Origin: Balneola sp.
Lineage (GTDB): Bacteria; Bacteroidota; Rhodothermia; Balneolales; Balneolaceae
DNA length: 64,000 nucleotides
NCBI GenBank assembly: GCA_017643645.1
Contig: JAEPNB010000006.1
Span: 124,001-188,000 of the forward strand
Direction: 5' to 3'
The first letter of the stretch is position 1, and every line of letters starts with the position of its first letter. A program made the translations under genes and the position numbers. The notes beneath the pieces were generated by a model that saw only the letters and a program-made list of their open reading frames with translations, did no database searches and had not been told where the DNA came from. Below are positions 27,155 through 35,727 of the stretch, piece after piece.

Positions 27155-27269
27155 TATTTTGGGAGTGGAGAAATCTGATATTGAGATAATAGAAATTGTT
27201 TGAGTAAGGTTATTAGTTAATGGTTATCGGTATACAACAACAAATAACCATTAACCAATCACTAAAAGA

Positions 27270-27605
27270 TTACCACTCTTCCTGCAGCTCGCCTAATTTA
27301 TCTTCTTTGGTTGCCCATTCATCTGCATCGGGGAGTGCGTCCTGAGTTTCATTGATTACTCTGTCTTCCCACTGTTCAGCAAGACGTTCATTCAGTTCGA
27401 TATAATGTTCCCACTTTTCAGGTACTTCATCATCCGGGTAAATAGCTTCTACCGGACATTCAGAAACACATGCATCGCAATCGATGCACTCGTTTGGATC
27501 GATAGTCAGAAAATTAGGTCCTTCCCGAAAAGCGTCTACAGGGCAAACAGCAGCGCAATTAGTATATTTACATTGAACACAAGGTTCAGTTACAATGTAG
27601 GGCAT
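27270..27605 (-). CDS. fdxA: 7Fe/8Fe-type ferredoxin (FdxA-like)
   Basis: Small electron carrier. The Cys pattern EPCVQCKYTNCAAVCPVDAF followed by CIDCDACVSECPVEAI gives two cluster sites, as in FdxA ferredoxins with a [3Fe-4S] and a [4Fe-4S] cluster. An acidic C-terminal tail of about 45 residues follows and is typical of this family. It is single, with 115 nt to folP downstream, and no redox-partner gene is adjacent. Confidence 0.93.
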   Translation of the reverse strand: MPYIVTEPCVQCKYTNCAAVCPVDAFREGPNFLTIDPNECIDCDACVSECPVEAIYPDDEVPEKWEHYIELNERLAEQWEDRVINETQDALPDADEWATKEDKLGELQEEW

Positions 27606-27674
27606 TATGTTATTTTTGTATTTTCATTAGATGATTCGGAATATCTCAGGCTGAAGCATTAGATGCAATTCAAA

Positions 27675-28874
27675 TTATTCAAGTATCTCAATAACAGCAT
27701 CAATATCTCCATCATTCGGAGCCGGCTCAATATCCAATATTTTCGCCATAACTTCATAAAGATGAATGTTTTCGAAGCGACCGAGTTTTACTTCTTTTTT
27801 GAATGCAGGTCCATAGGCTACAAAAAATGCATCCATTTTAGGATTGGCGTTATCAAAACCGTGCGCGCCACCACTTGGGTAATCACTACCCCTCGATTCA
27901 AAATACTGCTTCGTATTTATTGTGTAACCTTCATCAGCGACCATAAGAATTTCCGGAACTCTGCTGTTATTTTTTAAATGATAACGGGCCGGAATATTTT
28001 CTTTGAGATATACTTTGAAATTCTCTTCGTTCTCTTTCAAACTTTCAAAAAACTCTATTTCTCCTTCACCTTCCACATTAAACATAAGCGCGGGAGAGTA
28101 CGAAATGATCTCTATTTTATTCACGTCGATGTAGTCATCCAAGATAACTTTTCTTGATGGAGACACTTCGATCATTCCGTGATCTGAAACGATCATTAAA
28201 TTAATGGACTCGTTGCTTTCCAGCTTTTCCATTAAATATCCAACTAACTCATCAGCCTGTTTAATTGATTCAATTACTTCTTCTGAATCCGGTCCGTAGC
28301 GATGTCCCTGGCTGTCAACAAAACTAAAGTAGAGTGTTCCAAAGTCTACAGGGTTTTCCTCCCTGGTCATCCATTTAAGCACAGTATCAATTCTGGCTTC
28401 GTTAGGAATACTACCGTCATAACTTTTCCAGTGACTCGGTCTCATATTTTGAATGGGTGCTTCGGATCCTATCCAGAACATTGTTCCAGCTTTTTTGCCT
28501 GCTTTTTCTACGGTATTCCAAATCGGTTCACCTGAATACCAATCCGGATTTTCAACTGCTTCTCTGTTTCCCATAGAATATCTGGCATCCATTTCAGGGT
28601 CGTACATGTTGTTACCGATCAATCCATTATTCTCCGGATACAAACCTGTGGCAATGGCATAGTGGTTTGGAAAGGTTTTCGTTGGGAAGATCGGAATCAA
28701 ACCTTCTGCAGTTGCACCATTTTTGATCAGGCGATCGAAATTTGGTGTTTCTGTTTTCGATAGATAATCTGCCCGAAATCCATCGAAGGATATCAGTAAT
28801 AACTGTGGTTGTTTTTTTTCCGGTGAACAACCGAATAGAATTAAAACCGAAAGCGCTATTAGAAAATTTTTCAT
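27675..28874 (-). CDS. Alkaline-phosphatase-superfamily lipoprotein, nucleotide pyrophosphatase/phosphodiesterase (ENPP) type
   Basis: Exported hydrolase of phosphodiester or pyrophosphate bonds. I start at 28874 (MKNFLIALSVLILFGCS), which puts the lipobox at once after the hydrophobic core; an ATG eight codons upstream is less likely. Metal and nucleophile motifs of the ENPP group are visible: LLISFDGFRADYL (metal Asp), PTKTFPNHYAIATGLYPENNGLIGN (nucleophile Thr), FVDSQGHRYG, VSDHGM and PSGGAHGFDN. About 400 residues is standard. The substrate could be nucleotides, sugar nucleotides or phospholipid head groups. It stands alone on the minus strand between ferredoxin and the surface operon. 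Confidence 0.9.
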   Translation of the reverse strand: MKNFLIALSVLILFGCSPEKKQPQLLLISFDGFRADYLSKTETPNFDRLIKNGATAEGLIPIFPTKTFPNHYAIATGLYPENNGLIGNNMYDPEMDARYSMGNREAVENPDWYSGEPIWNTVEKAGKKAGTMFWIGSEAPIQNMRPSHWKSYDGSIPNEARIDTVLKWMTREENPVDFGTLYFSFVDSQGHRYGPDSEEVIESIKQADELVGYLMEKLESNESINLMIVSDHGMIEVSPSRKVILDDYIDVNKIEIISYSPALMFNVEGEGEIEFFESLKENEENFKVYLKENIPARYHLKNNSRVPEILMVADEGYTINTKQYFESRGSDYPSGGAHGFDNANPKMDAFFVAYGPAFKKEVKLGRFENIHLYEVMAKILDIEPAPNDGDIDAVIEILE

Positions 28875-28911
28875 TGTTTTTGAATGAAAGAAGATCAACT
28901 CAAGTGATAGA

Positions 28912-30201
28912 TTATTCGAAATCTGTCGTTAGTTTAAATCGTGCGATTCTGTTATTCCCTGTATCTGCTACATATACGATAGTTCTGTAGTAAGCAACTC
29001 CACTTGGATTCATAAACTGCTTTGGACCTGCACCTTCGCCACCAAATGAAACAACTATTTTCTTACTGTCCGCATCAGCTCCTACCGGAGGATTAACTCC
29101 TTCCTGTCCGTTAGATTGGAATTGATAAAGCGAATCTGTTTCAGAATCAACAACAAAAATAAATGCATCATCATCTCCCGAAAATGCGATATCGGTTGGC
29201 ATTTGAAACTTTCCGGGCTCATATAAAAACCCATTTGCCTGAGAAGTATCCTGAGCAAGAAGTGACGAATTTTGTTCAAATATCAGCCCATCAGTCGTTT
29301 CCACAGCATTTATCCAAAGCACTCTGAAATCAATATTTTGTGACTGAGAAGCCTGAGCAATTAAAAAACTTCGGTCATCAGTCAATCGATCTCTTTGTGG
29401 CGGTGTAACAAATGAAGCTATAGAACTTAAACGAACAGCACTTCTTAGGGAAGGATTCGTAGGATTCAGCGTCGTGATCTGACGAACATTAGTCATTTTA
29501 TTTGTAGGAATGCCGTTTTCTTCAATTCTGGCAAATTCAAGTACTGTGTTATCAGGTGCTGCAATTTGATTGGTGCTATTCTGAGGCCCTCTTCGGGATA
29601 CGTAAACAGAATTATCAGCTAAAATTGTTAAGCCTGTAATTTCTACGTTTTCATAATTATTTGATGAGCTTTTGTTAAGCCTTGCATTTTGCGCAGCTGA
29701 AGTACTTAAACTGGCATCATCAAAAGGAAAAATAAGCGTATCAACAAACTGTATATCCCCTGCCCCGTTCATATTCTTGATCTTAAATACAGCCGGAAGG
29801 TTGAATGTAGTTGGAGTTCCGTTTTTGTCAATAGTGGTGTCAATTCGTGCTGAAACATAAATGTTTAATAACCGGTCCTGAGTTACAGCATTAGCTCCTT
29901 GCAACTGTATAGTTCTTCTTGGTGAAAGATCAGCTCTGTCCAATAAATGAACGCCTTCATTATCTGTCACATATACAAAGGTATCAAAACCAATATGGAC
30001 ATCATTTGGTGCATCGAAGTCTCCCCAGAAAGGAAGTACAGGAGCATAGCCATCAACATTTTCAAGACGTGGATCTATTTTCCCTTCATCAAATATTTCC
30101 TGATTTGTTGAATCGTTTTTTGATCCGAAAATAGAGTCGCAACCCGTTCCGATAACGGCCAGTAATATCACTAAAAAACCTAACCTCTTCATTGCTATCA
30201 T
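28912..30201 (-). CDS. Lipoprotein with NHL-type beta-propeller repeats
   Basis: The 429-residue lipoprotein (lipobox AVIGTGCDS) has blades built of repeats. The last is the clearest: GAGPKQFMNPSGVAYYRTIVYVADTGNNRIARF. Earlier blades include NDVHIGFDTFVYVTDNEGVHLL and MPTDIAFSGDDDAFIFVVDS. NHL propellers usually bind proteins or carbohydrate. The start overlaps the porV-like gene by 4 nt (30198-30201); a second ATG three codons in (30192) is an alternative. It is the last gene of the six-gene surface operon, and probably a surface or periplasmic accessory to its receptor and secreted proteins (inference). Confidence 0.8.
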   Translation of the reverse strand: MIAMKRLGFLVILLAVIGTGCDSIFGSKNDSTNQEIFDEGKIDPRLENVDGYAPVLPFWGDFDAPNDVHIGFDTFVYVTDNEGVHLLDRADLSPRRTIQLQGANAVTQDRLLNIYVSARIDTTIDKNGTPTTFNLPAVFKIKNMNGAGDIQFVDTLIFPFDDASLSTSAAQNARLNKSSSNNYENVEITGLTILADNSVYVSRRGPQNSTNQIAAPDNTVLEFARIEENGIPTNKMTNVRQITTLNPTNPSLRSAVRLSSIASFVTPPQRDRLTDDRSFLIAQASQSQNIDFRVLWINAVETTDGLIFEQNSSLLAQDTSQANGFLYEPGKFQMPTDIAFSGDDDAFIFVVDSETDSLYQFQSNGQEGVNPPVGADADSKKIVVSFGGEGAGPKQFMNPSGVAYYRTIVYVADTGNNRIARFKLTTDFE

Positions 30202-31199
30202 AAACTAAATCCTAACGAAATTCTGTGTATTGTTCCTAAACGATCAAAATTAGTAAAGCCGTAATCAGCTTTTAATGTTTTCCCTGAAAAAGGAATTTTA
30301 ACTCCTGCTCCAAAACTTGGAAGTATTCTTTCTTCATTACCGAATTCATATCCGGCTCTTAAAAAGAACTGATCCATAAAACTATATTCACCACCAATAT
30401 TTAATTCTTCTGAATTGTCACTGGGGTTATTGATCTGAGCCGTTACTACTACTTTGTTTTGGTCTGTTTCATAAAGATCATATGCAGCAGCAATAATAAA
30501 ACGTGTTGGTAATGACAATTCGGTTTCAGGTTCGCGTTTTTCTTCACCTTCCGGAGTTGAGTTTGATACTTCTCCATCAGGTGATGCTTCAAAGCCGAAG
30601 TTATTTACACTCACACCAAATCTTAATCCTGTATCCCCAACATCGTATGAAAAACCAAAATCAATGGCCCCTGTCTGATAGGTTATATCAAAGAAATTCA
30701 AATAATAATATCTCAAAGAAATACCATAACTAAACAGATCAGTAATCTTATGTGAGCCGGTTAAGCCAACAGACAAATGATGAGTTCTGAAAGTTCGCCC
30801 ATCGCCAAACGGTTGTGTTTCAGTTGTTACTTTCTGATCCCCTGATGTGAAATACTGAACCGAACCCCCAATAGCGAAATCCTTATATTTTTGAATATAG
30901 CTGAAATACTGCTGATTGGTTTCAACCAGATACGATGTGTGAGAAAGCGTAGCAAAAGAACTTCCTATTTTTGATGCCATAGCCGGATTCCAGTATAAAC
31001 TTGAACCATCGGTTGCATCAGCCATGTTGGAATTTCCCATTCCCGCACTTCTTGCGTCTACTGTAATTTTTGTAAACTGAAAACCTTCAGTTCCAGACCG
31101 GTCATCTCCGTAAGATGTTTGACCAAATGTTTGCGTGCCGGAAAACAAAATTAATCCGGCAATAAAAAACGAAATAAGTTTAGAGTAATTTTTCATCAA
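30198..31199 (-). CDS. PorV/PorQ-family outer-membrane barrel protein
   Basis: FadL-like 14-strand barrel of the PorV/PorQ family associated with the type IX secretion system. It has a signal peptide (to TQTFGQ), then the family signature ITVDARSAGMGNSNMADATDGSSLYWNPA, repeated amphipathic strands and a C-terminal IHRISLGFSL. It overlaps the neighbouring genes by 4 nt on both sides. In T9SS, PorV shuttles secreted proteins to the attachment complex; here it sits with T9SS-type cargo genes, suggesting a dedicated copy (inference). Confidence 0.85.
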   Translation of the reverse strand: MMKNYSKLISFFIAGLILFSGTQTFGQTSYGDDRSGTEGFQFTKITVDARSAGMGNSNMADATDGSSLYWNPAMASKIGSSFATLSHTSYLVETNQQYFSYIQKYKDFAIGGSVQYFTSGDQKVTTETQPFGDGRTFRTHHLSVGLTGSHKITDLFSYGISLRYYYLNFFDITYQTGAIDFGFSYDVGDTGLRFGVSVNNFGFEASPDGEVSNSTPEGEEKREPETELSLPTRFIIAAAYDLYETDQNKVVVTAQINNPSDNSEELNIGGEYSFMDQFFLRAGYEFGNEERILPSFGAGVKIPFSGKTLKADYGFTNFDRLGTIHRISLGFSL

Positions 31200-34150
31200 A
31201 AGTTGATTGAAAGGCCAAAGACGATATGTCTCTGTTGTAAAAAGTTTGCTGGGTTTTCGTATCTGGGCAGCCCGTTGTCGGTAGGATCCAAATATCTTGG
31301 ATCTCTTACATTATTCGGCACGTCATATGAACGGTCATCTCTGAGAGCAATTAACTCTGACTGACTATTCGGATATTGTTTATACCCTTCACCGGTTACA
31401 GGATTTATAACTACTGCACTTTTATTATTAAGGAAGTTTGATATCTCTAAGAAAGTAGAAACTCTGGTTTCCCCTATTGTAAACCATTTTTGAAGATTGA
31501 AATCCATGTAAAACCACGCCGGGCCAACTTCGCTATATCTCTTGGCAGGATCATCTAGCTGTTCGTAAATTGGTCTCCAGTTCTCCTCTCCGCTTATTGG
31601 ATTTCTTTCTGTTCCAACTCTTTCAAACGGAGTGTATCGAGCACCACTTCTCCATACTGCAGAAACAAATAGCTGAAAATTATTTAATACAGGACTATCC
31701 AGAATTCCATTTTCTCGGGCGTGGGTAAATGTCACATTACCTTTGATATCGAATGGTCGATCCCATGCAAGTGGTGTCTCAATATTATTACCTACATTCT
31801 GACTTCCTGAAATTCCACTTAAATTATCATCATTTGTAGAACTAAGCCCTTCTGCACGACTATAAGTAACTGAAAGCTGGCCTCTTAATAAATCTCTGTA
31901 TCGTTTTAAATAAGAAACTTCAACCCCACGGGATCTGGCGTAATCACCGTTAATTCTGAACGCTTTTGTTACCGGTCTTCCATCAACATCATTAACCCTG
32001 ATACTTTGTGAAGTAACAAAATCATATTTATCTCTCCAGAATGCCGAAATATTCAGTGCATCATTCGAAGTGATCTGATTTCTAAGACCAATCTCATAAG
32101 AAATATCTACTTCACGATTCAAGTTTGGATTTCCCAGATTTGGCAAGTCGGATTGATCCTGAAAAAATGGATCCAGACCGGCATAAACAAAGCTCGGATG
32201 AGGAATTCTGGCAGAATGACCATAATTAAAGAACAGGACCTGATTCTCCCTAACCGGAAATGAAACGTTTATCTTTGGCAGGAATATGAATTTATATCTT
32301 AAACCAAGAATCTCTTTACTGTCTTCCTGATATTGTTCAGCAACAAAAGTTGGTATGGTTGAAAAGATATTTGGATCGAGAGCTTCTTCCACACGAGTAT
32401 CTACATACCTGCCTGGTGCCCAGTATTCAAATCTACCGCCAATGTTTGCGATCAAACCATTGTAACGAATCTTGTCCGTAATAAAGAGTGCACCTCTTTT
32501 CGGTTTTACCCTCCAGGCATCAAAGTTCTCACCTACTCTGAAAGTCTCAGAAACAGTGTTGTCATCAATTCTGATGGGAGCTCCAATCCAAGGGCGGGTA
32601 ATATCAATCCACTGATAATCATTGAATTTTGACTCAATTCCTATCACCAACTGATTCTGTTGTCCACCAAATAATTTTGTATAACTGGAACGAACTGTAA
32701 TTTCCTCTGCGAAATGATCATGCCAAAGTGTTGCAATTCCGCCGTTATTAAAATAACCCGGGCCTGCAAGTATGTAGGTAAAATCATCTGTTCCTTCAAA
32801 TTCATCTCCCGGAAAAGTCACAATACTTTCCGGATCAAATTCACCGTCTACAACATCAGGTCTCCAGTCTCTGCCGTTTGCATCGGCTCTGAGTTGTGTA
32901 AATAACCTACTTACCTGAACTTCATAAAAGGAAGAAGTTGATAAAGTCTGCGTCCATTTTAAATACGAAAGATTGGAGTCATGTGTATATGTATTGGCAT
33001 TGTCCAAAAATCCGTTCGAGAATGCAAATTGAAACCCCGGTTGAACCTGAGTATCCGCTCCGGTAATTTGAAGCATTCGGGTGTTCTGATTTATAGTAAG
33101 CGAACGCTGATAAGCTGCCTGCAATCTCATTCCAGGCTTTATATTGTAGGTAAGCTTCATCATTCCATTCCAGCGATTCCCTTGTCTTGGCGACCAAAAA
33201 TCTGAACCTGCTATTGATGATTGAATTTGATCTGCAGATAGTTTTGTATAACCATCTTCAAACGCAACTTGAGCTGTAGCATAAAAAGTGATCTTCCCGG
33301 GAATATCTAAACCTAACTTTGGCAGTATCTTTTCAGCTAAGACTCCGGGTCCGCCAATACTGAACTCATAGATGTCCTGGAAATAATTAGCTTGATGATC
33401 CATTACATTGGAACCAAAATTATCTCTTTTATGAGAAAAACTTCCTTCGTAGGTATCACCACCATTTCTGGTTTTTACAGAAACAACACCTGAAGTTACA
33501 TCACCATACTCTGCTCCAACTCCTCCTGTAATTACCTCGATATTGCTGAACGAGTTCGCTCCAAGATCTAAGCCAAAACCAGTACCGGCAAGTGGATCCT
33601 GAGCAGAAACACCGTCAACTACATATCCTGTTTCGTATGCGCGTCCACCTTTTATATATAACCCTGTAGGATCTTTTATAACTCCGGATTGTAAAGAAAC
33701 AGCATCCTCAACTTTTCTTACCGGGGCCGCTTCAATATCTCTTCTGGAGATTGTAGATGAAGTTGTTGATTTCTCTACGTCAAAAATTGGTCTTTCTCCA
33801 ATAACAACAATCTCTTCACCTGAAGTAAGAACTTTAGACTTCAGTTTATAATCCAGCTCTGTAAATTCACCCGGTTCTACTTTTATCGCGGTCAACAGAA
33901 CCGTTTCATATCCTATATATGTAATTCTTACAGTGTATTCTCCGGGTCGAATATCATCAATTTCATAATCTCCGTCTAATCCCGTTGCTGCTCCAAAACT
34001 GGTTCCTGATATCAGAATGTTAACACCAATTAGTGTTTCGCCGGTTTCTGCATCTGTAATTACTCCTTTAATCCCACCTGTTTGGGCAAAAACAGCAGAA
34101 CTTGCTCCGATTAAGAATAAGGCTATAAGTAAACTTTGTATTCTTTTCAT
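31196..34150 (-). CDS. TonB-dependent receptor with carboxypeptidase-like N-domain
   Basis: Outer-membrane TonB-dependent transporter of 984 residues. Signal peptide to SSAVFAQ; carboxypeptidase-regulatory-like domain at about 25-110 (GGIKGVITDAETGETLIGVN); plug at about 125-240 with GLYIKGGRAYETGYVVDGV and NIEVITGGVGAEYGDVTSGVV; then a long barrel ending in RHIVFGLSINF. Unlike the SusC at 2554-5556 it has no SusD partner. It overlaps the porV-like gene by 4 nt and follows the modular lipoprotein by 4 nt. The ligand may be something captured by the secreted partners of the operon, or the protein may be an export-linked adhesin of the Oar type. Confidence 0.93.
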   Translation of the reverse strand: MKRIQSLLIALFLIGASSAVFAQTGGIKGVITDAETGETLIGVNILISGTSFGAATGLDGDYEIDDIRPGEYTVRITYIGYETVLLTAIKVEPGEFTELDYKLKSKVLTSGEEIVVIGERPIFDVEKSTTSSTISRRDIEAAPVRKVEDAVSLQSGVIKDPTGLYIKGGRAYETGYVVDGVSAQDPLAGTGFGLDLGANSFSNIEVITGGVGAEYGDVTSGVVSVKTRNGGDTYEGSFSHKRDNFGSNVMDHQANYFQDIYEFSIGGPGVLAEKILPKLGLDIPGKITFYATAQVAFEDGYTKLSADQIQSSIAGSDFWSPRQGNRWNGMMKLTYNIKPGMRLQAAYQRSLTINQNTRMLQITGADTQVQPGFQFAFSNGFLDNANTYTHDSNLSYLKWTQTLSTSSFYEVQVSRLFTQLRADANGRDWRPDVVDGEFDPESIVTFPGDEFEGTDDFTYILAGPGYFNNGGIATLWHDHFAEEITVRSSYTKLFGGQQNQLVIGIESKFNDYQWIDITRPWIGAPIRIDDNTVSETFRVGENFDAWRVKPKRGALFITDKIRYNGLIANIGGRFEYWAPGRYVDTRVEEALDPNIFSTIPTFVAEQYQEDSKEILGLRYKFIFLPKINVSFPVRENQVLFFNYGHSARIPHPSFVYAGLDPFFQDQSDLPNLGNPNLNREVDISYEIGLRNQITSNDALNISAFWRDKYDFVTSQSIRVNDVDGRPVTKAFRINGDYARSRGVEVSYLKRYRDLLRGQLSVTYSRAEGLSSTNDDNLSGISGSQNVGNNIETPLAWDRPFDIKGNVTFTHARENGILDSPVLNNFQLFVSAVWRSGARYTPFERVGTERNPISGEENWRPIYEQLDDPAKRYSEVGPAWFYMDFNLQKWFTIGETRVSTFLEISNFLNNKSAVVINPVTGEGYKQYPNSQSELIALRDDRSYDVPNNVRDPRYLDPTDNGLPRYENPANFLQQRHIVFGLSINF

Positions 34151-34154
34151 AATT

Positions 34155-35663
34155 CTATTGTTTAAAGCCTAAACGTTCTATGACAACTTCCTGAATCATA
34201 TCACCAATATTGTTATTCCCATTAAGGTTCGACAAATCAAGACTGAAATAAATAACATTCCCTTCCGTATTCTCTATAGTAACAAATTGGTAGTCATTAT
34301 AAGCACGAACTCCGCCTGTCGCTGTTCTTCTTACGAAATTAGCCTGATATAAACTTGTACTCCCGCTTACCCCTTTTACCGGAAATACTCCACTTAAAGC
34401 AAAAGAACCGGATTCGACTCTCAAAGTATTTGTAATTGAGGCGTTTGTTGGAGTGACAAGAGAATCTTCAAGTATCAAAAATTGTCCCGTTTGAATTGAA
34501 TCTACCGGTAAGAAGTTAAAAACCGGATCCTCCTCATCAATATTTTTCATTGGAATATTAACAAAGGAACTTCCGCCATTATCAAAAAATTCATCTAAAA
34601 TCTCTTGTGCGTATGTAATATTTCTATCCAGGTCGTTAGAAATCCAATAAATATGATCCCATTTAGAGAGTGTTTTGATCAAAGTTGGATCAATTACAGC
34701 CGGAAATGCACTGGAAAGCGCTACTTTATCTTGTGAAACTTCCCCATCATTTATTATCCATATATCCGGTGAAATACCATTTTGCTGTAATAGATTCAAA
34801 TGAAACTGCTGCCTGTTTGATGAACTTGGCCCAGAGTAATCATTTAAAAACAGAGTATTTGATGTTTGTTCTTTTATATACCACGACAAAGAATCTAATT
34901 CGCTGGCTGAACCTGCAGCATCTACAGCTCTTACATAAAAGGTATTTCTTGCACCTACATTAACCGGTATCGTTAAATTTTCTCCGTTTACCTGCAGAGT
35001 TGAATAGCTTCTTCCCAGAAAGACTTGTGCATCGTTGGTTCCTGAAGTTGTATTATCCACTTCAAGAGAGATAAACAGTTGACCATCATCATCTTCTGTA
35101 AAAGGGATTTCAGTCCAACCATTAATTGTATCGTTTATGGCAATTTCTGTACTTGCAAGATTTAATATTCCATCAGGATCGCTGAAATTCCACCCAAAAC
35201 TTGAAACTGAAAATAATGTATCAGGTGGTGATTGATTAGTATTGATCGATACCTGAGGTGTAGAATTCACTATTGGATAAACCAATGATGCTCCTATCGG
35301 ATCTGCCAGCCCTTTATCGTCAACAGCTCTTACCTTAAATAAAACATCATCCGTTTGTTGACCGGAGGTTATTGGGAGAATAAAAATACTATCTGTCTTA
35401 GTGGTAAAAGTGAAATTACTTTCTGAAGTATCATTGATAGCATATTCAAAACCTGCAACAAATCCGTCGGGATCATTACCGAACCAAGAAATTTGAATTT
35501 GGCTGGACAAACGAAAATCACTTCCGCGATTTATCCTTTCTACAGTCAAATTTGTTGATGGTGGTTGGTTTTCTGCAAGTTCTCCGCTTATAGTGTCATC
35601 ACAACCGTTAAAATAAACGGAAGCTAAAAATAAAGAGAGAAGTAAAAGTACGTGTGTTTTCAA
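34155..35663 (-). CDS. Modular surface lipoprotein, probable TTG start
   Basis: The protein is about 502 residues if translation starts at the TTG at 35661-35663, giving MKTHVLLLLSLFLASV and a lipobox ending at Cys21 (FNGCDD). An in-frame ATG at 35720 would place the hydrophobic signal 20 residues in and would translate through a strong terminator-like hairpin, so TTG is preferred. The mature part has two or three fibronectin-III or Ig-like segments (about 35-110, 110-200, 200-260; DPDGFVAGFEYAINDTSESNF and FNWSF-like strands). A C-terminal region (about 270-500) resembles a hydrolase-like alpha/beta domain with IYWISNDLDRN. It is gene three of the surface operon. No enzymatic call can be made. 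Confidence 0.72.
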   Translation of the reverse strand: MKTHVLLLLSLFLASVYFNGCDDTISGELAENQPPSTNLTVERINRGSDFRLSSQIQISWFGNDPDGFVAGFEYAINDTSESNFTFTTKTDSIFILPITSGQQTDDVLFKVRAVDDKGLADPIGASLVYPIVNSTPQVSINTNQSPPDTLFSVSSFGWNFSDPDGILNLASTEIAINDTINGWTEIPFTEDDDGQLFISLEVDNTTSGTNDAQVFLGRSYSTLQVNGENLTIPVNVGARNTFYVRAVDAAGSASELDSLSWYIKEQTSNTLFLNDYSGPSSSNRQQFHLNLLQQNGISPDIWIINDGEVSQDKVALSSAFPAVIDPTLIKTLSKWDHIYWISNDLDRNITYAQEILDEFFDNGGSSFVNIPMKNIDEEDPVFNFLPVDSIQTGQFLILEDSLVTPTNASITNTLRVESGSFALSGVFPVKGVSGSTSLYQANFVRRTATGGVRAYNDYQFVTIENTEGNVIYFSLDLSNLNGNNNIGDMIQEVVIERLGFKQ

Positions 35664-35676
35664 GAGATAAATTATT

Positions 35677-35713
35677 AAAAAAAGAAAGGAGCTACCTAGA
35701 ATAAGGCAGCTCC
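35677..35713 (-). terminator. Intra-operon hairpin with T tract (terminator/attenuator)
   Basis: The plus-strand arms GGAGCTACCT (35688-35697) and AGGCAGCTCC (35704-35713) pair with one mismatch. On the minus strand the stem is followed by TTTCTTTTTTT. It lies between the 895-residue gene and the TTG start of the lipoprotein gene, so it may end most transcripts there and lower expression of the downstream four genes. Confidence 0.75.
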
Positions 35714-35727
35714 ATTTCAAAATATAC

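Noticed and set aside
26928-27203. 91-codon forward ORF opposite folP
   Set aside because: It is antisense to conserved folP motifs and its translation has no domain character.
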